Assembly (NCBI RefSeq): GCF_024509055.1
Contig: NZ_JANINM010000385.1
Span: forward strand, 1 to 55,851
Direction: 5' to 3'
DNA length: 55,851 nt
Source: Mesorhizobium sp.
Lineage (GTDB): Bacteria > Pseudomonadota > Alphaproteobacteria > Rhizobiales > Rhizobiaceae
Shown here: in pieces, positions 34,785 through 43,800 of the stretch
Layout of the letters: each line of letters begins with the position of its first letter
Numbering within the stretch: position 1 is the stretch's first letter
The notes under the pieces: model-generated
What the model saw: only the letters and a program-made list of their open reading frames with translations
Database searches by the model: none
What the model was told of the DNA's origin: nothing
Translations under genes and position numbers: made by a program

Positions 34785-35405
34785 TTACTGAGGGCCATCA
34801 GTGCCCCCCCTCGATGGATCGAACGTTGCGACCCTCCAGGCGTACCAGATGAAGGCGGCAACGATCACGGCGTTGCTGGTGGGCTCGATGAGGTCGGCCA
34901 CCTGCCGATACCGGGTGCCCAATCGGAAGCCGGCCACCACCAGGACGCTCGTCCAGATTGCGGATCCTGCGAACGTCGCAACGAGAAACGGTACGAGCGG
35001 CATTCCGCTGACGCCGGCCGGCACGGATATCAGCGTGCGGATGCCCGGGATCATGCGTCCGAACAGCACCGCCCAGCGCCCGCGCCGATCGAACCAGCGG
35101 TCGACCCGATCGATCTCGCTTGGGGTCAGTGTCAGCCAGCGGCCGTGCGAGGCGGCGAAGCGCTTCAGGCGATCGACGCCGACCCAGCGACCGGCATAGT
35201 ACCACAGGAGCGCACCGACACCCGATCCGAGCGTGCCGGCGACGATGACGGCTGGCACGCCGATTTCACCTCGCGTGGCGACATAGCCGCAGAGCGGCAG
35301 GATCACCTCCGACGGGATCGGCGGAAAGACGTTCTCCAAAAGCATCAGCAGAAAAACGCCGAAACCTTTGAAGGAGGAAAGTACATCCAGTATGATGTCG
35401 AACAT
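34785..35405 (-). CDS. DedA-family membrane protein
   Basis: A 206-residue DedA/SNARE-associated (VTT-domain) protein; relatives are lipid flippases or act in membrane homeostasis. FPPIPSEVILPLCGYVATRG and GSGVGALLWYYAGRWVG are the paired re-entrant loop segments, followed by FDRRGRWAVLFGRMIPGIRT then LISVPAGVSGMPL, the hallmark Arg-rich motif. ATG 35405 matches the family start. Located between the P-type ATPase and ZIP genes. Confidence 0.92.
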   Translation of the reverse strand: MFDIILDVLSSFKGFGVFLLMLLENVFPPIPSEVILPLCGYVATRGEIGVPAVIVAGTLGSGVGALLWYYAGRWVGVDRLKRFAASHGRWLTLTPSEIDRVDRWFDRRGRWAVLFGRMIPGIRTLISVPAGVSGMPLVPFLVATFAGSAIWTSVLVVAGFRLGTRYRQVADLIEPTSNAVIVAAFIWYAWRVATFDPSRGGTDGPQ

Positions 35406-35522
35406 TGTGATTTCAGATCCCCGAGCGTCGCGGGCGCAGCCGAAGACGATGCTCGAGCAACATCCCCAGGCTGCTGCACGCAACTGCCTTTTCAGACGTG
35501 GGCGTTCTCACGGCTTCCACCG

Positions 35523-38021
35523 TCATCCTGCCCTACCGGTCGGATCGCGGTAGGCTAGCAGCCTCAAGGCGTTGACGACGACCAGCAAGGTCGATCCCTC
35601 GTGCACCGCTACCGCGGGTCCGATCCCGAGCCCCAGGATGGTCGCCGGTACGAGGAAGCCGACGACGCCGAGGCTGACGAAGACGTTCTGGCGAATGATC
35701 CCACGGGTGTGACGGCTGAGACCCACCGCGAACGGCAAATGGGCCAGATCGTCGGCCATCAGCGCCACGTCCGCGGTTTCCAGAGCCACGTCCGACCCGG
35801 CCGCGCCCATCGCGATCCCGACGGTCGCACTCGCCATGGCAGGTGCATCGTTGACTCCATCGCCGACCATCGCGACCTTGTCCTCGCCTGCCAGCTTCTT
35901 GATTGCGGCCACCTTGTCCTCGGGCATCAGATCGCCCCAGGCTTCATCGATCCCGACGTCCCGGGCGATCGCCTCGGCGACCTTCTGATGGTCGCCGGAG
36001 ATCATGATCATCCGTGACACACCCATGTCGTGCAGACGGCGCAACGCGGTCCTCGCGGCCTCGCGCGGCGTGTCCATGAGACCGATGGCGCCGAGATCCC
36101 GGTCGCCCTTGCGCACGACCATCGTGGTCCGGCCGCTCTCGCGCAGCGCGGCGACGGCACTCGTTGCCCCTTGACCCAATACCGGAATGCCTTCCTTGCC
36201 GAACATCTCGGCCTTCCCGATCCATACCGTCTCGTCTCCGACGGTTGCGGTGACGCCGCGGCCGGTGAGGCTCTTGAGGTCTCCGGCTTCGGGTAGTCCG
36301 CGTGCGCCGAGTCGTTCACGGCCGTCCTTGACGATCGCCTGCGCAAGCGGGTGGTCGCTGAGCGCCTCGACCGCGACGGCGAGTGCCAGCAGCTCGTTCT
36401 CGTCGGCAGCATCGACCACCACGACATCGGTGATGCGTGGCCGTCCTTCGGTCAGCGTGCCAGTCTTGTCGAAGGCGATCGCCTTTAAAGATCCGAGATT
36501 TTCCAGCGGCGCGCCGCCCTTGACCAGGACACCGCCTCGCGCCGCTCGCGCGACGCCGGAAAGCACTGCACTCGGCGTCGCGATCGCCAGCGCGCAGGGG
36601 CTTGCCGCCACCAGCACAGCCATCGCCCGGTAGAAGCTGTCGCGGAAGGGCTCGTCGACGACGACCCAGGCGAACAGGAGTAGAAGGGCGAGCACGAGGA
36701 CGGCAGGCACGAACACCCGCTCGAAGCGATCGGTGAACCGCTGCGTCGGCGATTTCTGCGTTTCCGCCTCGCTGACCATCTTCACGACCTTGGCGAGTGC
36801 GCTCTCGTTTGAGCGACGCGTCACCTCGATCTCGATCGCGCTCCCGCCGTTGATCGTACCGGCGAACACCCGGCTTTCCGGACCCACCGCGTCCGGCTTG
36901 GCACGAGCGATCGCGGCATCGGCGACGGGGATCTTGTCGACCGGGATGCTCTCGCCGGTGACGGGAGCCTGGTCGATCGCGCTGGAGCCCTTGATGATGA
37001 AGCCGTCTGCAGGCAGGCGTTCGTTCGGCCTAACGATCGCGACATCGCCGATCACCAGCTGTTCGACGGGTATCTCGCTTTTCTGGCCGTCCCGCCGAAC
37101 GGTCGCGATCTCCGGCGCGAGCTTGGCCAGCGCCTCGATGGCCTTCTTGGCGCGACCCATCGCATAATGCTCGAGCGCGTGACCGAGACTGAAGAGGAAG
37201 AGCAGCAGCGCGCCTTCCGCCCAGGCGCCAAGGGCTGCGGCACCGGCTGCGGCGACCAGCATCAGAGTGTCGATCTCGAACCTGCGGAGTCGCAGGTTGT
37301 CGATCGCCTCGCGCAGCGTGAAGAAGCCGCCGAAGAGATAGGCCGCGACGAAGCAGGCGGTCGGCAGCCATTGCGCCGCGTCAGGCATCAGCTTCTCGAC
37401 GCCGTACCCTATCCCCAGCAGCGCACCGCAGGCGAGAGCGAAGATCAACTCGGTGTTGGGCCCTAGGAACTCGGCGTGCGAATGGTCGTGGCCGTCGCCT
37501 GGGCCATGCTGCTCCTCCTTCGTCCGGGCGCCCTTCCCATGATCGTGTCCGGCATGATCGTCGGCTGCGATCCGTTCGCCGAGACCCACCTTGAGCTTGC
37601 GAAGCGTCGCACGGATCTCGTCCTCGCCGGTCCGCTGCCGATCGTATTCGACGCGGATCGTTCCGCTGGTGGTCGCGCTCGCCTGGACAACGCCGGGCAT
37701 CGCGCAGAGCGTGTCGCCGATCGTGCGTGCCCGACGTTCGTGCGTGATCCCCGTAACCTCCCAAACGGAATGGCCGTAGCGTTCGGTGATTTCGGCGCCT
37801 GCCGCACGTACCATCTCGCGCAGCCGCGGCAGCGGCAGCTTGGCGGCGTCGAAATGGATGCACAGTGCCGCAGGGGCGTCACCGTCGACAGCGATGACGT
37901 GGGCCTTCTCGACGCCGTCGCGCGTCGCCAGGGTGGAGACGAGGCGCTCCAGGCAGGCGTCGGCGGCATCGGGCAGGTCGGGCAGCAGCACCGGAATGTC
38001 GAGTTCGAGCTTGTCGTTCAT
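35523..38021 (-). CDS. P1B-type metal ATPase (SPC/HEGST type)
   Basis: An 832-residue heavy-metal P-type ATPase. Domains: two N-terminal ferredoxin-like repeats (residues about 8-80 and 85-148) that lack the CxxC of true HMA domains; a His-rich linker (155-182, DDHAGHDHGKG...DGHDHSHAEF); membrane segments; actuator (TGES); SPC in the ion-path helix (ASPCALAIATP); phosphorylation site DKTGTLTE; GDGVNDAPAMA; and HEGSTLLVVVNALRLL in the last membrane pair. SPC plus HEGST is the mark of P1B-4 pumps (CzcP, CoaT, CtpD), which export Co2+, Zn2+, Cd2+ or Fe2+. ATG 38021 begins the homologous part. Confidence 0.93.
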   Translation of the reverse strand: MNDKLELDIPVLLPDLPDAADACLERLVSTLATRDGVEKAHVIAVDGDAPAALCIHFDAAKLPLPRLREMVRAAGAEITERYGHSVWEVTGITHERRARTIGDTLCAMPGVVQASATTSGTIRVEYDRQRTGEDEIRATLRKLKVGLGERIAADDHAGHDHGKGARTKEEQHGPGDGHDHSHAEFLGPNTELIFALACGALLGIGYGVEKLMPDAAQWLPTACFVAAYLFGGFFTLREAIDNLRLRRFEIDTLMLVAAAGAAALGAWAEGALLLFLFSLGHALEHYAMGRAKKAIEALAKLAPEIATVRRDGQKSEIPVEQLVIGDVAIVRPNERLPADGFIIKGSSAIDQAPVTGESIPVDKIPVADAAIARAKPDAVGPESRVFAGTINGGSAIEIEVTRRSNESALAKVVKMVSEAETQKSPTQRFTDRFERVFVPAVLVLALLLLFAWVVVDEPFRDSFYRAMAVLVAASPCALAIATPSAVLSGVARAARGGVLVKGGAPLENLGSLKAIAFDKTGTLTEGRPRITDVVVVDAADENELLALAVAVEALSDHPLAQAIVKDGRERLGARGLPEAGDLKSLTGRGVTATVGDETVWIGKAEMFGKEGIPVLGQGATSAVAALRESGRTTMVVRKGDRDLGAIGLMDTPREAARTALRRLHDMGVSRMIMISGDHQKVAEAIARDVGIDEAWGDLMPEDKVAAIKKLAGEDKVAMVGDGVNDAPAMASATVGIAMGAAGSDVALETADVALMADDLAHLPFAVGLSRHTRGIIRQNVFVSLGVVGFLVPATILGLGIGPAVAVHEGSTLLVVVNALRLLAYRDPTGRAG

Positions 38022-38218
38022 GACGGCCTCCCAACTGTGATCTTCGATCGTATGCGGGCATCGCGTCGCATCTCGCGTGCGGCGGCGAGGAAGACGACGC
38101 TCGCGGCGAGGTGCCGAGAACACGAAACCAGCCGCAGCTTCAGCCCGCTTCTGGTGATGATGATCGTGCCGAGGATCACCGCGGACGCCGACAACGAAGT
38201 GCGTGCAAGAGGGCGCAT
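38018..38218 (-). pseudogene. ZIP transporter remnant
   Basis: A 66-residue frame aligning by eye with the start of the ZIP protein at 33533-34219: AVILGTIIITRSG against [15 protein letters not shown], and SRHLAASVVFLAAAREM against [17 protein letters not shown]. After about 55 residues it diverges and ends in the P-type ATPase start codon (overlap TGA/ATG). The rest of the transporter is missing. It could still be translated as a leader upstream of the ATPase. Confidence 0.6.
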
Positions 38219-38221
38219 CGC

Positions 38222-38611
38222 TCAGTTCTCCCCCTTGGTGCGGTGGCAGACGCGCACCTTGCCGTCGGAGCGGGTGAAGGCGATCGATCCACCCGCGATC
38301 ACCGCCCTCGTGCTGCCGTTGCGGAACTCGTCACCGGTGCCCCGCGCGCGCAGGATCTCCGTCCTGCCGCGCGGCAGCCAGGTGACCGCCATACGCAGAC
38401 CATCGCGGAGGTAGTCGACGTCGGCGCGCGATCCGTCGTCGCAGTAGACGACACGTTGCCCAACCAAGTCCGGCATCGTCTCCGCGTTGTGAAGAACGCC
38501 TTCCGTGTCGTCTGGCGCTGGCCCGCAAGCCGTGAGGCCCAGTGCGGCGAGCGCGAGCAGGGAGAGCCTGCCACGAGGCACAGCCGTCCGTTTAGCTCGC
38601 TCGCTGCTCAC
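38222..38611 (-). CDS. MliC-like lipoprotein, copy 1
   Basis: A 129-residue predicted lipoprotein. The signal RLSLLALAALGLTAC ends in a lipobox (L-T-A-C), so the Cys is expected to be lipid-modified. The mature part fits the MliC (C-type lysozyme inhibitor) style fold: VVYCDDGSRADVDYLRDGLRMAV, then ARGTGDEF and a final VRVCH Cys. Similar to the lipoprotein at 39935-40303 (shared CDDGSR-x3-DY-x3-GLR). GTG 38611 overlaps the bestrophin stop. The function in metal stress is unclear. Confidence 0.7.
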   Translation of the reverse strand: MSSERAKRTAVPRGRLSLLALAALGLTACGPAPDDTEGVLHNAETMPDLVGQRVVYCDDGSRADVDYLRDGLRMAVTWLPRGRTEILRARGTGDEFRNGSTRAVIAGGSIAFTRSDGKVRVCHRTKGEN

Positions 38612-39495
38612 CACAGGACTCCATGCACCGGTTTGAGCGGTGCTGGCGCCTCGAGGCCGGCGGACTCGAGCAGATCGATCTCGATCGTGCGGCACATGGC
38701 GGTGAGCGGCACATCGTGGACGGTGTTGGCGAAGGGATCGGTGAGATCTTCGCCGATGCTCAGCACGGCGAGGAAGACGAGGCCGATCAACGTCGAGCCT
38801 ATCGGCGTCCAGAGCCCGAGCGATTCGACCAGCGCGATGGGCAAGAGTAGGCAGAACAGGCGGGTGAACAGGTTCGGGAAGAAACGGAAGCCATTCGGCA
38901 GCGGGGTGTTCTTGATCCGCTCCATACCGCCTTGGGCGTTGGCGATGTCGACCAGCACGCGCTCGACCATCGCCTGCTGAATGGTGTCGATCCTGCGGTT
39001 CGCGAGGGCACTGGCGAACAGCAGAGAGATGCTGTTCAGGATCGCATTGGCCGGGTTCGTCTTCTTAACGACCATTTCGGCAAGCGTTTCGCCCGCGATC
39101 CGCCTGATCTCGTCGTAGGCGGGTTCGCGGCGGAGTTGGCATCGTATCGCATGGGCGAAGGCGATCTGCCGACGGACCACATCCTGGTGGAGACCCTCCG
39201 CATCGTCCTTCCCTTCCGAAAGGCTCCGCGCGACGCGCGACAAAGATCGCGACGCGTTGATGAGCGCGCCCCATAAAGTCCGCGCCTCCCACCAGCGCGC
39301 ATATGCGGCGTTGGTCCGAAAGCCCATGAACAGCGCGATCGCGGTGCCGAACAACGCAGTCGGAAGCGGCGGCTCCTTGATCGGCGTCATGAAGTGGAAG
39401 GCGGTGACCGCAACGTCCCATACGAAGAGGATCGTCAGCGGCTTCCATACCTCAAACATGATCTGCCGAAATCGTGGCGTGGCGCCCACAATCAT
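38608..39495 (-). CDS. Bestrophin-family membrane protein
   Basis: A 295-residue bacterial bestrophin homologue (UPF0187), a pentameric anion or cation channel family. Begins with the characteristic MIVGATPRFRQIMFEVWKPL. MGFRTNAAYARWWEARTLWG is the highly conserved neck/pore motif, and DLTDPFANTVHDVPLTAMCR, then TIEIDLL, is the conserved C-terminal segment (Ca-clasp-like acidic residues). Downstream gene overlaps by four bases. Confidence 0.92.
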   Translation of the reverse strand: MIVGATPRFRQIMFEVWKPLTILFVWDVAVTAFHFMTPIKEPPLPTALFGTAIALFMGFRTNAAYARWWEARTLWGALINASRSLSRVARSLSEGKDDAEGLHQDVVRRQIAFAHAIRCQLRREPAYDEIRRIAGETLAEMVVKKTNPANAILNSISLLFASALANRRIDTIQQAMVERVLVDIANAQGGMERIKNTPLPNGFRFFPNLFTRLFCLLLPIALVESLGLWTPIGSTLIGLVFLAVLSIGEDLTDPFANTVHDVPLTAMCRTIEIDLLESAGLEAPAPLKPVHGVLW

Positions 39496-39525
39496 AAATG
39501 TTCATTGCTCCAGCATGCTTCGGCA

Positions 39526-39867
39526 TCAGCCGAGCGGCATGTTCATGATGTCTTTGTATGCGGACAGAAGCTTGTTGCGGACCTGAAGCGTCGCTTCGAA
39601 CGCGACACTTGCACGGTTCTGGATCAGCGCGACGGTCGCGATGTCGTTCGTCTCGCCGCGCTCGTAGGCCTCGGTAGCGACGTCTTCCCGCTGCTGCGTC
39701 TCGTTGACCTTCGCTACGACGCCATCGAGCGTCTGTGCGAAACTGGACGAGGGGGTGCCCGGCGCCGCGCCGGGCGCGACGTTCGGCTGCGCTTCGCGAA
39801 GCGCTCGACTGCGCGCGATCACGTCTGCGCGGATCGCCATGACGTTCGAGATGGTCGGATCGGACAT
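39526..39867 (-). CDS. fliE: Orphan FliE flagellar basal-body protein
   Basis: A 113-residue protein with the FliE signature: SFAQTLDGVVAKVNETQQRE in the middle and VALIQNRASVAFEATLQVRN, then KLLSAYKDIMNMPL at the C-terminus, which is the rod-joining helix of FliE (hook-basal body complex, MS-ring to rod adaptor). Normally encoded with fliF, fliG and flgBC; none of these is nearby. Surrounded by metal-resistance and channel genes, all on the same strand. ATG 39867 chosen from the family start. It may be a stray copy moved with the island. Confidence 0.88.
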   Translation of the reverse strand: MSDPTISNVMAIRADVIARSRALREAQPNVAPGAAPGTPSSSFAQTLDGVVAKVNETQQREDVATEAYERGETNDIATVALIQNRASVAFEATLQVRNKLLSAYKDIMNMPLG

Positions 39868-39934
39868 CGTCACGCCCTCCGCTGACGTCTGCGCGGACGT
39901 GTTCCGGCCGAACCGCACCGTTGATACGATCGGG

Positions 39935-40303
39935 TCACTTGCTGCCCTCCTGGACGCAGGTCCGGGTTCGGCTCGTGCCCTCGACGATCGTCAGCTGCGT
40001 TCCGGAGAATGTCGCCGTGATGCCGTCGCCGACATATTGCAGCCTCTGCGTGGGCGCGCTGAGGATCCGGGGAGGAGCATCGTTCCCGTCGCGCAGGTCG
40101 AGCCGCAGTCCATCGTCCTTGTAGTCGATCAGCAGCCTGCTTCCGTCGTCGCAGCGATAGCGGTGACGGCCGAGTTGCCCGCTCGACACCCCGCTGTCGG
40201 CGGAATGAACCTCCTGCTGGGTGGGCGGGTCGCTGGGCGCGGGCTTCGAGCAGCCGGTCAGGACCACGAAGCCGACCATCGCGACGATCTTGATGCCAAT
40301 CAT
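39935..40303 (-). CDS. MliC-like lipoprotein, copy 2
   Basis: A 122-residue predicted lipoprotein: MIGIKIVAMVGFVVLTGCSK gives a lipobox L-T-G-C with Cys18. The mature part has YRCDDGSRLLIDYKDDGLRL, LQYVGDGITATFSGTQLTI and a final RTCV Cys, the MliC-like pattern, and resembles the lipoprotein at 38222. MliC proteins guard peptidoglycan against lysozymes; a link with metal stress is not obvious. ATG overlaps the SRPBCC gene stop by four bases. Confidence 0.72.
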   Translation of the reverse strand: MIGIKIVAMVGFVVLTGCSKPAPSDPPTQQEVHSADSGVSSGQLGRHRYRCDDGSRLLIDYKDDGLRLDLRDGNDAPPRILSAPTQRLQYVGDGITATFSGTQLTIVEGTSRTRTCVQEGSK

Positions 40304-40788
40304 CGTACCTTCCTCCGATAGTGCTGCGCTATGCGGCGCCGGTCGGCTCCGCGGACCGCCTGTCCGGCGCGCCAGTGAAGGTAGGCCGCAAGTCGGTCGT
40401 CGGCCTCGATCATCAGTACGCGCAGACGACGCAGAACCATCGCGGCGATCGGGAGCGAGAGCAGGCCCCGGAGGGCGCAGCTGTGCGACACCGTGGTGCC
40501 GCCGTCGTCGCCCTGGAGTTCGAAGCGCTCCTCGATCATGAACACGTGAGGAATGCCGCACGACCAGGCGAAAGCCCGGGGCTTGTCCAGGTGGTCGACC
40601 TCGGCGGGTGAACGGACGGAGCGTGACCAGCCCGGAAAGGCGAACGTGCACTGGGTTTCGCCAACCTGGCTGGCATCGTCGAGCTGGATCATCGGCCTCC
40701 AGGCTTGACGGTGCTCGGGCTCTATCAGCGCGGACCAGATCCGCAGCGGCGGGCCATGGAAAACTCGGGAAATCGTGATCTCCGGCAT
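40300..40788 (-). CDS. SRPBCC/START-like domain protein
   Basis: A 162-residue helix-grip (SRPBCC, polyketide cyclase-like) protein. MPEITISRVFHGPPLRIWSA at the N-terminus and the strand PRAFAWSCGIPHVFMIEERF, then ELQGDDGGTTVSHSC are typical; these bind hydrophobic ligands. ATG 40788 is preferred: GGGGAT lies seven bases before, and upstream ATGs at 40800 and 40803 have no ribosome site. It lies 57 bp after czcA, in the same direction, and overlaps the lipoprotein gene. Ligand unknown. Confidence 0.8.
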   Translation of the reverse strand: MPEITISRVFHGPPLRIWSALIEPEHRQAWRPMIQLDDASQVGETQCTFAFPGWSRSVRSPAEVDHLDKPRAFAWSCGIPHVFMIEERFELQGDDGGTTVSHSCALRGLLSLPIAAMVLRRLRVLMIEADDRLAAYLHWRAGQAVRGADRRRIAQHYRRKVR

Positions 40789-40845
40789 GGGTATCCCCAT
40801 CATCGATATGGGAGGGCGGCACGACGGTGCCGCCCTCCTCGTTCG

Positions 40846-43800
40846 TCAGGCCATGGTCTTCCCGAAGGTCTGACCGTGATCATCGCCTTCGTGCTCTTCG
40901 TTGTAGTGCTCCGGCAGCTCGATCGCCTTCTGCCCGAACCGCGCGTAGAGGGTGGGAAGCACGAAGAGCGTCAGCAGCGTCGCCGAGATCAGCCCGCCGA
41001 TGACGACCGTCGCCAACGGCTTCTGCACCTCGGCACCGGCACCATGTCCGAGCGCCATCGGTACGAAGCCGAGCGATGCCACCAGCGCCGTCATGGCGAC
41101 CGGACGCAGGCGCTGCATCGCACCAACATGCGCCGCCTCGGCGCGGTCCATGCCCGAACGGATCAGGTCCTGGATGGAGCTGACCATGACGAGGCCGTTG
41201 AGGACCGCGATGCCGGACAGCGCGATGAAGCCCACCGCGGCGGAGATCGAGAAGTCCATGCCGCGCACGAAGAGAAGCAGCACGCCGCCCACCAGCGCGA
41301 AGGGCACGCCGGTGAACACGATCGCGGCATCACGCACCGATCCCAGGGCGCCATAGAGGAGGAACAGGATCAGGACGAAGCAGGCCGGGATGACCAGCTT
41401 CAGCCTTGCGCTGGCCGACTGGAGGTTCTCGAACTGTCCACCCCATTCGAGATAGCTGCCCGGTGGCAGGCGCACCTGGCTGCCGATGGCAGCCTGTGCG
41501 TCGGCCACAACGCTTCCGACGTCGCGACCACGCACGTTGGCCTGCACGACCACCCGGCGCTTGCCGTTTTCGCGGCTGATCTGGTTCGGCCCGTCCACGA
41601 CTCCGATGTCGGCGACGCTGGAAAGGGGAACGAAGGACCCGCCGGCGACCGGAACCTGGACCTGCTGCAGCAGCCCCAGATCCGAACGCTGCGCCTCCGA
41701 GAGGCGGATGACAACCGGGAAGCGGCGGTCTCCCTCGAAGATCTGCCCGGAGGTGCGGCCACCGAGGGTGGCGGTGACGGTGTCCTGCACATCCTGAGCG
41801 GTGACGCCGAGGCGTGCCATCGCATCGCGGTTGACGCGGATGTCGAGCATCGGGAGACCCGTCGTCTGCTCGACCTTCACGTCGGCCGCGCCTTGCGTCT
41901 TGCGCAGGATTGACGCGACCTGCTCCGCCGTCCGGTTCATGGCGGAGAAATCGTCGCCGAAGACCTTGACGGCGATGTCGCCGCGAACGCCTGCGATCAG
42001 CTCGTTGAAGCGCATCTGGATCGGCTGGGTGATCTCGTAGGCGTTGCCCGGGAACTTCGCGAGATTGCCCTCGATGCGCTTGACCAGATCCTCCTTCGCC
42101 AACTTGGGGTCGGGCCAGGCGTCGCGCGGTTTCAGGATGACGAACATGTCCGTGGCATTGGGCGGCATCGGGTCCGATGCGAGCTCGGCGGTGCCCGTCT
42201 TCGAATAGACGAACTGCACCTCGGGCTGCTTCGACATCATGCGTTCGATCGGCACCTGCATCGCCTGGCTCTGCTGGACCGACGTCGCCGGGATGCGCAG
42301 CGACTGGATGAGCAGGTCACCCTCGTCGAGCTGCGGCAGGAACACCTGCCCCAGCGTTCCGAACGCTAAGACCGCCAGGACGAGGCTGCCGACGGCCGCC
42401 CCGATCGTGATCGTGGGACGCCTCATGGCCCGATTGAGCCCCGGCTCATAGCGCTTCTTGAGCCAGGTGACGATGCGGCCGTCCTCCTCATCGACCTTCT
42501 TCGACAGCCAGATGGCAATCATCGCAGGCACGAAGGTGAGCGACAGCACGAACGCGAAGGCGAGCGCGATGATGACGGTGAGCGCCATCGGCACGAACGT
42601 CTTGCCCTCGACGCCGGTGAGCGTGAGCAGCGGTACGTAGACGAGTATAATGATCGCCTGTCCGTATACCGAAGGCCGGATCATCTCGCGCGCGGCAGCC
42701 GCCACGCTCGCGAGCCGCTCCTTGACGGTGAGCCGTCGGCCTTCGTGATGTTGGCGCTCCGCGAGCCTGCGCAACGCATTCTCGACGATGATGACCGCAC
42801 CATCGACGATCAGGCCGAAGTCAAGCGCGCCGAGGCTCATGAGGTTGGCAGAGACGCCTGCCTTGAGCATCCCGAATCCGGTTAGCGTCATCGTGATCGG
42901 AATGACGAGCGCTGCGATGAGCGCCGCGCGGAAGTTTCCGAGCAGGAGAAACAGGACGACGATGACGAGGACCGCGCCTTCGCCGAGGTTGCGCGCCACC
43001 GTCCGGATGGTGGAGTTAACCAGCTCGGTGCGGTTGAGCACCGGCTGCACCACCACGTCCGGCGGAAGCGAGGCGTTGATCGTCTTCAGCTTGTCCGCGA
43101 CCGCGGTCGCGACCGAGCGGCTGTTCTCACCGATCCGCATGATCGCGGTGCCCACCACGACCTCGGTGCCGTTCTCGGACGCGGAACCCATCCGGATCGC
43201 CTGTCCGGTGCGAACGGTCGCGACCTGATCGAGCGTCACGGGCACACCGTTGCGGGTCGCCACGACGGTCCGGGCCAACTCGCCGGTGTTGCGGACCAGA
43301 GCGTCCGACCTTACCGCCAGTCCCTCACCGTTGCGGTTGACGAAGCCGCCTCCGACACTGGTATTGTTCCGCTCGAGAGCGTTACCCAGTTCGGTCAGCG
43401 TGATGCCGAGTGAAGCGAGCTTCTGGACATCGGGGACGACCAGGAACTGCTTGGCATAGCCTCCGATCGAGTCGACACCAGCCAGGCCGGGCGTGTTCTT
43501 CAGTAGCGGGGTGACGATCCAGTCCTGCGCGGTACGCAGATAGGTCGCCTTGTCCTCCTCGCTCGTCAGCCGATCGCCCTCGGGGGTGATGTAGCTGCCG
43601 TCGGGCTGCTGGCCCGGCTCGCCGGGCTTGTGCTTGTCGTCGGCGCGGTGCTGCAGGCGGACGGTGTACATGTACACCTCGCCCAGACCGGTCGCGATCG
43701 GTCCCATTTCGGGGTTCACGCCGTCGGGCAGGTTCTCGGCCACGCCCTGCAGCCGTTCGCCGACCTGCTGGCGGGCGAAGTAGATGTCGGTCGCGTCGGA

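Noticed and set aside
40705..41913. 402-codon plus-strand frame opposite czcA
   Set aside because: Antisense to czcA with highly charged repetitive composition; no start signal.
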